Source: Coriobacteriaceae bacterium (GTDB lineage Bacteria > Actinomycetota > Coriobacteriia > Coriobacteriales > Eggerthellaceae). From it: 64,000 nucleotides of DNA. The notes below the pieces were generated by a model. That model was given only the letters and a program-made list of their open reading frames with translations, was not told the DNA's origin and did no database searches. Shown here piece after piece: positions 52,768 to 61,604 of this stretch. How positions within the stretch are numbered: the first letter of the stretch is position 1; every line of letters starts with the position of its first letter. A program made the translations under genes and the position numbers. The stretch is from the NCBI GenBank assembly GCA_015062685.1, contig SUUE01000002.1, forward strand, positions 221,112-285,111. Reading direction: 5' to 3'.

Positions 52768-53914
52768 CTCGATGTACTTCGACAACGCCGCCACCACACG
52801 CCTCAAGCCCCCGGAGGTCGCCAAAGCGGTAGCCGAGGCCATAACGTCGTTCGGCGGCGTGGGCCGCGGCGTCCACGAGGCGTCCATCGACGCCGGCTTG
52901 ACCGTATACGCCGCACGGCAGAAGGTCTCCAACATGCTCGGGGGCCCGGGGCCCAAGAGCGTTGCGTTCGCCTCGAACGCAACGGAAGCACTCAACGTTG
53001 CCATCCAGGGGCTGTTGAAACCCGGCGATCACGCCATCACGACGGCGGCATCGCACAATTCGGTGCTCAGGCCGCTATTTCGCATGGAAGACGAGCACGA
53101 GGTCAACGTTACCGTCGTCTCAATCGGGAGCGACGGGACGCTCGACTACGACGAGCTCGATGCCGCTTTCCGCCCCAACACGCGCCTGGTGGCCGTTACG
53201 CATGCGTCGAACCTCACGGGTGACGTGTACGACATCGCGCGCCTCGCGGCCATCGCCCACGACCATGGCGCGACCATCGTCGTCGACGCGGCGCAAACGG
53301 CGGGCTTGGTTCCCATAAACATGAAGGAGCAGGGCATCGACATCGTTTGCTTCACCGGCCACAAGAGCCTGTTCGGCCCCCAAGGCACCGGCGGGCTCTG
53401 CGTTGCCGAGGGAATCGACATCGAGCCGCTGAAGGAAGGCGGCACGGGCACGCACAGCTATGACAGGCGCCAGGTTTCGTTTATGCCCGAACGGCTTGAA
53501 GCCGGCACGTTGAACGCACACGGAATTGCGGGCCTGCTCGCAGGCGTCGAGTACATCGAGAAGAAGGGCGTCGAAGCCATCCACGACGAGACGATCGCCC
53601 TGGCCAACCGATTCGAGGAGGGCGTGCGCGCGCTCCCCGGCGTAGCCGTCTACGGCGGGCACGCCGGCATTGGCCGCACGGGAATCGTCGCAATTAACAT
53701 CGGCGCATGCGATTCGGCCATGATTGCCGACATGCTCTCGACGGCTTACGGCATGTGCACCAGAGCAGGCGCGCACTGCGCGCCGCTCATGCACGAATCG
53801 CTCGGCACGAGCAACCAGGGAGCCGTAAGGTTCAGCTTCTCGCATTTCAACACTGTGGAAGAAGTGGATGCTGCCATCGCCGCGGTGGCAGCCCTTGCGA
53901 AAGAGCTCGCCTAA
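52760..53914 (+). CDS. Cysteine desulfurase-like protein of the selenium operon
   Basis: About 384 residues. PLP lysine in CFTGHKSLFGPQGTGG, persulfide cysteine in RAGAHCAPLMHE, and the start MYFDNAATTRLKPPEVAKA. It could release sulfur or selenium from (seleno)cysteine for YedF and SelD. The GTG at 52760, overlapping the yedF stop, is preferred because GGGAG lies 9 nt upstream; ATG 52772 is possible. Confidence 0.85.
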   Translation: MPSSMYFDNAATTRLKPPEVAKAVAEAITSFGGVGRGVHEASIDAGLTVYAARQKVSNMLGGPGPKSVAFASNATEALNVAIQGLLKPGDHAITTAASHNSVLRPLFRMEDEHEVNVTVVSIGSDGTLDYDELDAAFRPNTRLVAVTHASNLTGDVYDIARLAAIAHDHGATIVVDAAQTAGLVPINMKEQGIDIVCFTGHKSLFGPQGTGGLCVAEGIDIEPLKEGGTGTHSYDRRQVSFMPERLEAGTLNAHGIAGLLAGVEYIEKKGVEAIHDETIALANRFEEGVRALPGVAVYGGHAGIGRTGIVAINIGACDSAMIADMLSTAYGMCTRAGAHCAPLMHESLGTSNQGAVRFSFSHFNTVEEVDAAIAAVAALAKELA

Positions 53915-54153
53915 TGCGCGAGAAGACCTTGAAAGTCGTGATGACGTTCGGCTCGACGGCCGACGCCCTCGCCATGGAAGGAGCCGCGCGCGAACACGGT
54001 TTGCCGGGACGCATCATTCCCGTGCCTTCCGAAGTGGATGCAGGCTGCGGGTTGGCCTGGTGCGCAGACGTCTCCGACCGAACAGAGCTGCTCTCGCAAA
54101 CCGAATCGCACGGCCTCGCTTACGAGGACGTGTTCGAAATACCAATGTACTGA
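53914..54153 (+). CDS. DUF3343 protein, copy 2
   Basis: 79 residues: TFGSTADALAMEGAAREHGL and IIPVPSEVDAGCGLAWCAD. Same family as the protein at 51813 but shorter and clearly different, with single rather than paired cysteines. ATG overlaps the desulfurase stop. Having two forms in one operon suggests separate partners. Confidence 0.82.
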   Translation: MREKTLKVVMTFGSTADALAMEGAAREHGLPGRIIPVPSEVDAGCGLAWCADVSDRTELLSQTESHGLAYEDVFEIPMY

Positions 54154-54162
54154 GGAGCGCGT

Positions 54163-54909
54163 TTGAGGATAGGAATCGACATAGGATCCACCGCCGCCAA
54201 AGCCGCCGCATTCGAGGGGGACGAGCTCATCTGCACCCTTATCGTGCCCACGGGCTTCAACGGCGTGGACGCAGCCATGCGGCTGGCCGACGAGCTTCGT
54301 TCTCGCGGCATCGACCCCACTTCCTGCGACGCGAGCGTCGTGGCGACGGGGTATGGCCGCGTATCCGTGCCCTACGCGGGAAAGACCGTGACCGAGATCA
54401 CGTGCCACGGCAGAGGAGCAACGTATCTGTTCGGCGGCGACGGGACGGTCATCGACGTTGGCGGCCAGGACACGAAGGTCATACAGCTTGCAAACGGCAA
54501 GGTGAAGAAGTTCGTCATGAACGATAAATGCGCCGCGGGCACGGGCAAGTTCCTCGAGGTGATTGCCGACAGAATGGGCGTCACCCAAGAGCAGCTTGCC
54601 GAGCTCGCTGCCGCGGGCAAGCCGACGCAGATATCCAACATGTGCACCGTCTTCGCCGAGAGCGAGGTCATCTCCCTCATCGGCAAGGGCGAACCACGCG
54701 AGAACATCGCGAACGGTGTGATCGAGTCGGTCGTGTCCAAGCTTTCCTCGCTTGCAAACAACCTTATCGTTGGCGACGTGTTCCTCACGGGCGGCCTCTG
54801 CGAGAACGAGTATGTGGTCGCACGGCTATCCGAGCACCTCCAACGACCCGTCACCACTAACCCGAGCGCCCGGTACGCCGGCGCTATAGGAGCTGCCCTC
54901 TCCGCATGA
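54163..54909 (+). CDS. ATP-dependent activase (2-hydroxyacyl-CoA dehydratase activator, BadF/YjiL type)
   Basis: 248 residues with an actin-like ATPase fold: IGIDIGSTAAKAAA, VDVGGQDTKVI and the bridging Fe-S cysteines in DKCAAGTGKFL and NMCTVFAESEVISL. Such activases hydrolyse ATP to push an electron into a dehydratase/double-cubane partner, here most likely the reductase at 50512. The start is TTG at 54163 with GAGGAG before it. Confidence 0.9.
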   Translation: MRIGIDIGSTAAKAAAFEGDELICTLIVPTGFNGVDAAMRLADELRSRGIDPTSCDASVVATGYGRVSVPYAGKTVTEITCHGRGATYLFGGDGTVIDVGGQDTKVIQLANGKVKKFVMNDKCAAGTGKFLEVIADRMGVTQEQLAELAAAGKPTQISNMCTVFAESEVISLIGKGEPRENIANGVIESVVSKLSSLANNLIVGDVFLTGGLCENEYVVARLSEHLQRPVTTNPSARYAGAIGAALSA

Positions 54910-54924
54910 GCGGATGGACTTATG

Positions 54925-54930
54925 TATAAT
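54925..54930 (+). promoter_or_regulatory. -10 box of selD
   Basis: TATAAT 36 bp before the selD ATG suggests an internal promoter in addition to operon read-through; the -35 is weak. Confidence 0.45.
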
Positions 54931-54965
54931 CTGGCCTTTGGCCAAGAATTTGAAAGGAGGTTGCC

Positions 54966-56057
54966 ATGGACGCAGGCTGCAACGTGCCGTTTAAGCCGAT
55001 TTCCTCTGAAAACGAGCGCATACGGTTGACTCACCTGACCGAAAAGGGCGGTTGAGCTGCTAAATGGGGTCCGGGCGACCTCCGGGACATACTCGAGTCG
55101 ATTTCTCCCCCTGCGGACGCTCAGCTCATGCTGGGCTTCGAGACGAGCGATGACTGCGCGGTCTACCGCTTGGACGAGAACACGGCAGCTGTCCTGACGG
55201 TCGATTTCTTTACGCCCGTCGTCGATGATCCCTATGAGTTCGGCGCCATCGCGGCTGCCAACGCTCTTTCGGATGTCTTCGCAATGGGCGCACGTCCTTT
55301 GACAGCATTGAATATTCTTGCCTTCCCCGTATCCCTCGGCACCGAAGTGGTGAGCGAAGTTCTCCGCGGAGGGGCCGACAAGGTGAAGGAAGCCGGCGCG
55401 TTCGTCGTGGGAGGCCACACGATCGATGACGACGAGCCAAAGTATGGCTTGTCCGTCTTCGGCACGGTCAACCCCGATAAGATCATCCGCAACGCGGGCG
55501 CGCGCGACGGCGACTGCCTCGTGTACACCAAGCGCTTGGGAACGGGCATCCTCGGCTCGGCATTTCGAGCTGGCTTCGAGACCGACGAATCGATGCGGCC
55601 CGTTATCGAGGGCATGATGCAACTGAATAAAGCCGCTTCCGACGCTTTCAAGGAAGTAGACGTTCATGCGTGCACCGATGTAACCGGGTTCGGCCTTGCC
55701 GGACACTTGCACGAGATGCTCGAGGCAAGCGGAATGGGAGCGATCGTCAACTGGGCTTTCGTGCCCCTGTACGACCGCGTCTACGAGTACTCGCTCGACT
55801 ACTGCCGCCCTGGCAGGTCGTTCGGCATCGTGGAATGGGCCCGCTCCTTCGTGCGCCAAGGCACGCTCGCAGACGACGAGTTCGACGGCATGATGGGGGT
55901 GCTCTGCGACCCGCAGACTTCGGGCGGCTTGCTCGTAGCGCTCTCGCCTACCGACGCCGTTCGCTACTGCGACGTGGTCGAGCGCTCCACGGGCCAACGC
56001 CCCGCGGTCATCGGCAGCGTCACCGATGCCCCTTCCGGGCTCATCTTCCTGGCATAA
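54966..56057 (+). CDS. selD: Selenide, water dikinase (selenophosphate synthetase) with selenocysteine
   Basis: Makes selenophosphate for SelA. About 363 residues. The true start is the ATG at 54966 (AAAGGAGGT). The UGA at 55053-55055 is selenocysteine 30 in EKGG-Sec-AAKWGPGDL, replacing the usual catalytic Cys, with Lys three residues later. Downstream the ATP-grasp-like/AIRS features (DDCAVYRLDENTAAVLTVDF; CTDVTGFGLAGHLHEML) are normal. A naive call would start at 55128 and lose the active site. Confidence 0.95.
55053..55085 (+). promoter_or_regulatory. Likely SECIS element of selD
   Basis: After the UGA, GGGGTC/GACCTC can pair around CGGGC about 12-28 nt downstream. Position fits a bacterial SECIS; the loop differs from that of fdnG, so confidence is moderate. 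Confidence 0.5.
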
Positions 56058-56361
56058 GGGCCTTCTAGCGCAGCATCCGTCTGCCGAACTGACTCTTTAC
56101 AATTCGCGCGTGAAAGTATTCTGCATGTTATAGTTGCCGTACGGATTTATTTTGGGGAAAGTCTACGCACTTGGAATATGACGCCAGGTCATACACGTGT
56201 ATTGGAGGTCGTCATTGCCACGCAACCGCCAGTATTACGTATTTTCTCAAGTGTAACACGAGTAAATTGCTCGTGCAAGTGCGAGGGGGGGACTAATATT
56301 CAACACTCATCGTTTTAATCGTATTTAGGAGAGAAGTGAACAAAAGAGAGAGGAGAGGCCT
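56058..56361. promoter_or_regulatory. 304-bp AT-rich upstream region of the hydrogenase operon
   Basis: Lower in GC than the genes. It contains a perfect 12-bp palindrome ATACACGTGTAT (56191-56202) and an inverted repeat CACGAG...CTCGTG (56257-56275, 7-nt spacer). Both look like dimeric regulator sites. No single promoter pair stands out. Confidence 0.5.
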
Positions 56362-57726
56362 ATGAGCGAAAACGCGAAAGCAGCGCATATTACCGATGCG
56401 CTGGAAGCTCGCGGGGTTTCGCGCCGCAGCTTCATGAAGCTGTGCGCGGGCATCGCAGCTGCCGCGGGTTTGTCTGCATCTGCAGCGCCGCGCGTGGCAG
56501 TAGCGCTCGACAAGAAGTACCAGGACCTGCTCGGAGCAGACGGTGACAGCGGTCCGCTGTTCCCCGTGCTCTGGATCGAGGGCGCTTCGTGCACGGGCTG
56601 CACCGAGTCGTTCGCGCAGATCGAAACCCCCGACGCTGGCAGGGTTGTTCTCGAGCTTATCTCGCTGAACTACTCCGACGTGCTCTGCGCTGGCGCAGGC
56701 CATTCTCTCGAGGCTGCCAAAGAGGCAACCATCGAGAACACGAACTACATCGTCGTCTACGAGGGCGGCATTACCCAAGGCTTCGAGAGCAACACGCTCC
56801 GCGTTGCCATGGAGACCGGCGAGGAAATCCTCGTCCACGCGGCCGAGAAGGCCAAGGCGGTCGTCGCGCTCGGCTCCTGCGCCGTCAACGGCGGCTGGAT
56901 GGCGGCTGCCCCGAACGCAGCTAACGCCACCGGCGTTCAGGACATCCTGAAGAAGCACGGCATCGCGACCCCGGTCGTGAACGTCCCCGGTTGCCCGGCC
57001 AACCCCGAGTGGCTCATGGCGATCCTGGTTCAGGTGCTCATGATGGGCGGCGACAAGGCGCTCGTCGAGGGCGACGTCAAGGCCGTCGTCAAGCTGCTCG
57101 ACCTCAACGACGAGGGCAAGCCGCAGGGCATCTTCGGCCAGACCATCCACGACAACTGCGAGCGCCGTGGCCACTTCGAGAACGGCGAGTTCGTCTACGA
57201 GTTCGGCAGCAAGGAAGAGGAGCTGGGCTACTGCCTGTACCCGCTCGGCTGCAAGGGCCCTCAGACGAAGTCGAACTGCGGCGTGGTCATGTGGAACAAC
57301 CGCCGCAGCTGGTGCATCCAGGCCGGCTCCCCGTGCCTGGGCTGCTGCGAGGCCAACCCCAACGATCCGGGCGACAACTGGGTCGAGGTCAACACGCCGT
57401 TCTACGAGCGTCATCGCGACCTGCACATCGGCGACTGGTTCTTCCAGCCCACGCTGGTTGCGGGCGGCCTGACCGCGCTCGTGGCGGCTGCGCTCGTCAT
57501 CCACGGCTTCGGCATGAAGGCCACCGGCCGCATGGACGGCGGCGCCGACTTCGAGAAGCGCCGCGCCTGGGATGCGAAGCACCCGGAGAAGTCGATCGGC
57601 CAGTACGAGTACTCGATCTTCGAGAACAATGACCCGGTCGCCCTCCACGAGGCGCAGAAGGAAATTGCCAAGCAGTACGAAGAGCCCGTTGCCGAAGAGG
57701 CCGCAGGCGAAGAAGAGGGGAGGTAA
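56362..57726 (+). CDS. [NiFe] hydrogenase small subunit, Tat-exported
   Basis: 454 residues. Twin-arginine signal GVSRRSFMKLCAG (Arg21-22), proximal cluster CTGC (Cys77, Cys80), further Fe-S cysteines (NNRRSWCIQAGSPCLGCCEAN), and one transmembrane helix near residue 365-385. After it comes a long charged tail of ~65 residues. Membrane-bound H2-uptake type (Hya/Hyb-like). First of a hydrogenase operon. The tail is longer than in most such subunits. Confidence 0.94.
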   Translation: MSENAKAAHITDALEARGVSRRSFMKLCAGIAAAAGLSASAAPRVAVALDKKYQDLLGADGDSGPLFPVLWIEGASCTGCTESFAQIETPDAGRVVLELISLNYSDVLCAGAGHSLEAAKEATIENTNYIVVYEGGITQGFESNTLRVAMETGEEILVHAAEKAKAVVALGSCAVNGGWMAAAPNAANATGVQDILKKHGIATPVVNVPGCPANPEWLMAILVQVLMMGGDKALVEGDVKAVVKLLDLNDEGKPQGIFGQTIHDNCERRGHFENGEFVYEFGSKEEELGYCLYPLGCKGPQTKSNCGVVMWNNRRSWCIQAGSPCLGCCEANPNDPGDNWVEVNTPFYERHRDLHIGDWFFQPTLVAGGLTALVAAALVIHGFGMKATGRMDGGADFEKRRAWDAKHPEKSIGQYEYSIFENNDPVALHEAQKEIAKQYEEPVAEEAAGEEEGR

Positions 57727-57732
57727 TCCACA

Positions 57733-59586
57733 ATGGCAGACGAGTACAAAGTACCCAGCAACCATTCCATTATCGACCCCATCACCCGTATCGAGGGCCA
57801 TATGCGCGTCGAGATGGAGGTCACGAACGGCCGAGTCACCGACGCATGGGTTTCCGGCGGTAGCTTCCGCGGCATGGAGAAGGTCGTGGAGCATCGCGCT
57901 CCCGAGGACGCGGCCCAGATCGTTCAGCGCATCTGCGGCGTGTGCCCGGTTTCGCACTCCCACGCATCGACCATCGCCGCTGAGCAGGCCTACGGCATCA
58001 AGATCCCGAACCGCGCTCGCGTGATCCGCAACCTCATCGAGGGTGCGCAGTTCCTGCACAGCCACATCCTCTGGCTGTACAACCTGGCCGCGCTCGACTA
58101 CGTCAACCCGCTCGACGCCGTTGCCGGCAAGTCCATCGCGGGCGGCAATGGCGCGAACGTCGAGGCTGCTTACGAACTGGCCCGCATGGCCAACCTGTCC
58201 ACGAACAGCGACCTGTACGCCGTCAAGGACCGTCTGGTCAAGTTCCACGAGACCGGTCAGCTGTCCATCTTCTCGGGCAACTGGTTCGACACCAAGGAAG
58301 AGCTCGGCTACCCGCTGAACGCGGAGGCCAACCTAGTCCTGACCTCGCACTACCTGGAGGCCCTGAAGATGCAGGCGCGCTCCAGCGAGATCGCTGGCCT
58401 GCTCGGTGGCAAGATGCCGCACGTCATGACCATCATCCCGGGCGGCACGGCCTTCGTGCCCACCGCCCAGAAGCTCGACGACCTCCTGGCCATGTGCAAG
58501 GAAGTCAAGGAGTGGGTCGACAGCACCGTCCTGCAGGACACCCTGCTGCTCGGCGACGTCTTCCGCGACGGCTTCCTGTTCGGCCAGGGCTGCGGGCGCT
58601 TCGGCGCTTGGGGTGTGTTCGAGCGCGGTTCGCTCGAGCTCAACGACCGCTTCCTGCCGGCCGGCGTCATCACCAACCCGCTGGACATCTTCACCAAGAA
58701 GGACTTCGGCGTTCAGGACGTCGACGAGAAGCTCATCACCGAGTACGTGGGACATTCGTGGTACAAGGGCACCGGCACCTACCAGGCGCCCGACTTCACC
58801 ACCGACCCGGCGTTCACGGGCTACGACCTCAACGACCGCTACACGTGGTGCAAGGCCCCGGCTTACGACGGCCAGCCCCTCGAGTGCACGTCGCTTTCGC
58901 GCGTCCTCATGGCCTACGCTCGCGGCCAGCAGCCCGAGTACGCCAAGGAGAACGAGTGGATGGTCAAGAACGTCAACGAGTTCCTGTTGGCGATCGCTCC
59001 GATCTCGACCGAGGTCACGGGCATTTCCAACCCCGTCGAGGCAGGCCTCACAGCTGCCGTCTCGATGCTCGGCCGCACCGCCATCCGTCAGCTCGAGACC
59101 AAGTACATCGCCAAGCTCATGGTCGAGTGGACCGAAGAGCTCATCGAGATGTGCAAGGGCGGCACTGCTGAGGACATCATCGGCGACCTGGCTGCCCGCG
59201 AGGAGATTTCCGCCGACAAGTTCGCGAGCAAGGACGTTGACAGCTACTTCCTGAAGCCGACGAGCAAGACCGGTTCCGGTTCGGGCTTCTGGGAGGCACC
59301 GCGCGGCGCCCTGTACCACTCCGAGAAGGTCACCAACGGCAAGATCGACGGTTACCAGATCATCATCCCGACCACGTGGAACCTGGCTCCGCATGCCGAG
59401 GACGGCACGCCCGGCCCGATCGAGCAGGCTCTCATCGGCGTTCCTGTGAACGACATGGAGAAGCCGATCAACGCGCTGCGCGTCGTCCACAGCTACGACC
59501 CCTGTGTGTCCTGCGCTGTCCACGTGACCGACACGATCACCGGCGAGCACTTCTCGACCGTCACGAATCCTTGGGGGGTGAAGTAA
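57733..59586 (+). CDS. [NiFe] hydrogenase large subunit
   Basis: 617 residues with both nickel-binding pairs: RICGVCPVSHSHAST (Cys68, Cys71) and DPCVSCAVH (Cys591, Cys594). It ends in a 20-residue extension after His597, which the maturation protease at 60873 should cut. Both motifs have Cys, so it is not a [NiFeSe] enzyme. Starts 6 nt after the small subunit. Confidence 0.96.
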   Translation: MADEYKVPSNHSIIDPITRIEGHMRVEMEVTNGRVTDAWVSGGSFRGMEKVVEHRAPEDAAQIVQRICGVCPVSHSHASTIAAEQAYGIKIPNRARVIRNLIEGAQFLHSHILWLYNLAALDYVNPLDAVAGKSIAGGNGANVEAAYELARMANLSTNSDLYAVKDRLVKFHETGQLSIFSGNWFDTKEELGYPLNAEANLVLTSHYLEALKMQARSSEIAGLLGGKMPHVMTIIPGGTAFVPTAQKLDDLLAMCKEVKEWVDSTVLQDTLLLGDVFRDGFLFGQGCGRFGAWGVFERGSLELNDRFLPAGVITNPLDIFTKKDFGVQDVDEKLITEYVGHSWYKGTGTYQAPDFTTDPAFTGYDLNDRYTWCKAPAYDGQPLECTSLSRVLMAYARGQQPEYAKENEWMVKNVNEFLLAIAPISTEVTGISNPVEAGLTAAVSMLGRTAIRQLETKYIAKLMVEWTEELIEMCKGGTAEDIIGDLAAREEISADKFASKDVDSYFLKPTSKTGSGSGFWEAPRGALYHSEKVTNGKIDGYQIIIPTTWNLAPHAEDGTPGPIEQALIGVPVNDMEKPINALRVVHSYDPCVSCAVHVTDTITGEHFSTVTNPWGVK

Positions 59587-60279
59587 ATGGCGCATCTCGC
59601 ACACTACAAAGAAGCACATCCCATGCCCTTCGTGGTGACGCACTGGATTAACCTGGTGTCGATGATCTTCCTGATCATTTCTGGCTTCGTGATCCACTTC
59701 CCCGTTCCGGGCATCATGGGCGTGTGCCGCGGCCTGCACATCTTCTTCGGCTTTGTGCTGTTCATCAACTGCCTCGTGCGCGTCATCATGTCCTTCTTCG
59801 TGAAGTCTGCCCCCACGGGCGGCACGCGCAAGCAGGTCAAGGACTTCCGCACCTGGCTGCCGCAGAAGGACAACCGTCACCAGGGCCTCTCCTGGATCAA
59901 GTACTACTTGTTCCTGAAGAAGGATCACCCGCTGTCCGCCAAGCTCGGCGTGCCGCAGAAGATCAGCTACCTGCTGATCCCGATCCTGATCGTCCTGATG
60001 TTCATCACGGGCATCTGCCTGTGGGTGCCGACCATGAACTGGCCGTTCTGCCAGTGGGTCACCGGCCTGCTCGGCGGCCTCATGTCGGTTCGCATCATCC
60101 ACTACTTCGGCATGTTCGTGTTCATCATCTTCATGTTCATCCACGTGTACCTGGCGAACGTCGAGGGCTTCGAGCCGACCAAGCTCATGTTCTTCCGCAA
60201 GGAGCATGGCGGCCTGGTCTACGACCCCGACAAGCACGTCATCGTGGGCGACGATACGCTGAAGCCGCGTAACGAGTAA
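59587..60279 (+). CDS. Hydrogenase b-type cytochrome subunit
   Basis: 230 residues with four membrane helices and His at positions such as HWINLVSMIFLI, RGLHIFFGFVLF, RIIHYFGMFVF and MFIHVYLANVEGF, which bind haem. Transfers electrons from the small subunit to quinone. Abuts the large-subunit stop. Confidence 0.92.
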   Translation: MAHLAHYKEAHPMPFVVTHWINLVSMIFLIISGFVIHFPVPGIMGVCRGLHIFFGFVLFINCLVRVIMSFFVKSAPTGGTRKQVKDFRTWLPQKDNRHQGLSWIKYYLFLKKDHPLSAKLGVPQKISYLLIPILIVLMFITGICLWVPTMNWPFCQWVTGLLGGLMSVRIIHYFGMFVFIIFMFIHVYLANVEGFEPTKLMFFRKEHGGLVYDPDKHVIVGDDTLKPRNE

Positions 60280-60307
60280 TCTCGCCGAGGTTTTGCCGCG
60301 TAAGGCA

Positions 60308-60340
60308 GAAGGGGCCCGCTTGATCGGGCCCCTTCTTCTA
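60308..60340 (+). terminator. Terminator after the hydrogenase structural genes
   Basis: Perfect 11-bp stem GAAGGGGCCCG/CGGGCCCCTTC, loop CTTGAT, then TTCTATAATGG. Some read-through is needed if it shares a transcript with the next two genes. Confidence 0.85.
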
Positions 60341-60408
60341 TAATGGCTCTTGAGCGTACGGTGCGCGCAGCTGGGCGCTCACCTCACCCTGGCTCTGAAG
60401 GAGCACGC

Positions 60409-60822
60409 ATGGAAGAACTAACGGACGAACAAATTCGGGAAGAGGAGAAGTTCCTGAAGGGGCTTCCGCGCGTCAACTGGGGCGCGCTTCTCATGCCCGG
60501 CGTCTGGGGCCCCGCACACGGCTTCTGGATATGCATCCTGTTCTACCCGCTCTACATCTTCATCGACAACCTGTTCTTCGCCGCATACACGACGCAAGAA
60601 GCATGGGTCATTGCGCTCGCCGTGATCGGTGGTCTCCTCCTATTCGGGGCCACTGTAGCGTTCGCGCTGATTAGTCAACCCATAGCGGCTCACAGGGCAG
60701 ACGACAAGGGCGTCACGCGCGAGCAATACCTCAAACGCGAGCGCATATGGGCCGTCGTCTCGCTCGTCCTGGCCGTTGCGGCCCTTTCATGGGCAACCTA
60801 CTACAACCTCTGCGTCCGCTAA
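60409..60822 (+). CDS. Small membrane protein (DUF2628-like) in the hydrogenase locus
   Basis: 137 residues. A charged start (MEELTDEQIREEEKFLKGLP) is followed by NWGALLMPGVWGPAHGFW and three membrane helices. Resembles small DUF2628-type proteins. Placed between the cytochrome and the maturation protease, so a hydrogenase-related role is possible but unproven. GAAGGAG precedes the ATG. Confidence 0.7.
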   Translation: MEELTDEQIREEEKFLKGLPRVNWGALLMPGVWGPAHGFWICILFYPLYIFIDNLFFAAYTTQEAWVIALAVIGGLLLFGATVAFALISQPIAAHRADDKGVTREQYLKRERIWAVVSLVLAVAALSWATYYNLCVR

Positions 60823-60872
60823 TGCCGCGAGACGCTACGAGCACGTTCGAACTACTTGAAACGGAGTGAACC

Positions 60873-61400
60873 ATGCCTGAGAAGAAGATAGCCGTCTTTT
60901 GCGTCGGAAACCGCCTGCACCTGGATGATGGCGTGGGCCCCGCCGTATACGACATAGCGCACGAGCGCTTCGAAATGCCGGAGAACGTCGAGATGTTCGA
61001 CCTCGGCGTGCTCACGATGGATATGATCAGCTACCTGGAGACGTGCGACGCCGTCATCACCGTTGACGCCATGGAGTACTCCGGCGCCGAACCCGGCACC
61101 GTCATGCGCGGCACGCCCGAAGGCATGGCTCCCGCGCAAGGCGCCAACATGTCCCTCCACGACCTGCGCCTGAAGGACCTCTTCGACGCCGCCCTTCTGC
61201 TCGGCTACGAATGCGAGGGCATCTGCCTCTGCATGCAGGTGGAGAACACCGAGCCCGAGATCCTCACCGAGGACCTCACGCCCAAGGTGAAGGCTGCCCT
61301 CCCCCTCTTCGTGGAGACCCTGGCCGCCGAGCTCGCACGCCTCGGCTCCCCCTTCATCTCCAAAGAAACCGGCAAACCCTATCTGGGCCCCGAGAACTAA
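60873..61400 (+). CDS. Hydrogenase maturation protease (HyaD/HybD family)
   Basis: 175 residues. The family landmark VGNRLHLDDGVGP holds the Ni-sensing Asp, and ITVDAMEYSGAEPGTV and the late EDLTPKVKAAL segment are as expected. Cuts the C-terminal tail of the large subunit once nickel is in place. Gene symbol left open because HyaD and HybD are alike. Confidence 0.9.
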   Translation: MPEKKIAVFCVGNRLHLDDGVGPAVYDIAHERFEMPENVEMFDLGVLTMDMISYLETCDAVITVDAMEYSGAEPGTVMRGTPEGMAPAQGANMSLHDLRLKDLFDAALLLGYECEGICLCMQVENTEPEILTEDLTPKVKAALPLFVETLAAELARLGSPFISKETGKPYLGPEN

Positions 61401-61446
61401 CGGCTCGCATTTCATTTTTCTTTTCTTACTCGCGACGCTCGCACCG

Positions 61447-61562
61447 CTTGCGGCGGGTGGGGCACCCTATGCCCGCTCGGGGTACTCGCCGAAATGATTT
61501 CGCCCACATGGAATCGCTGCGGCTGCGTAATCGCGGTCATAGGGTGCCCCACCCGCCGCAAG
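61447..61562. repeat. Family F hairpin element 1
   Basis: Outer arms 61447-61476 and 61533-61562, 30 bp with one mismatch (the left arm starts CTTGCGGCGGGTGGGG and contains CACCCTAT). The interior (CTCGGGGTACTCGCC ... CTGCGGCTGCGTAATCGCG) is the reverse complement of the interior of element 2. Confidence 0.9.
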
Positions 61563-61604
61563 CTACTCTTTCGTAAATGATTGGCTTTCCCTCGAATACG
61601 GTAG

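Noticed and set aside
59505-59535. [NiFeSe] hydrogenase
   Set aside because: The C-terminal nickel motif is DPCVSCAVH with Cys codons, no UGA.
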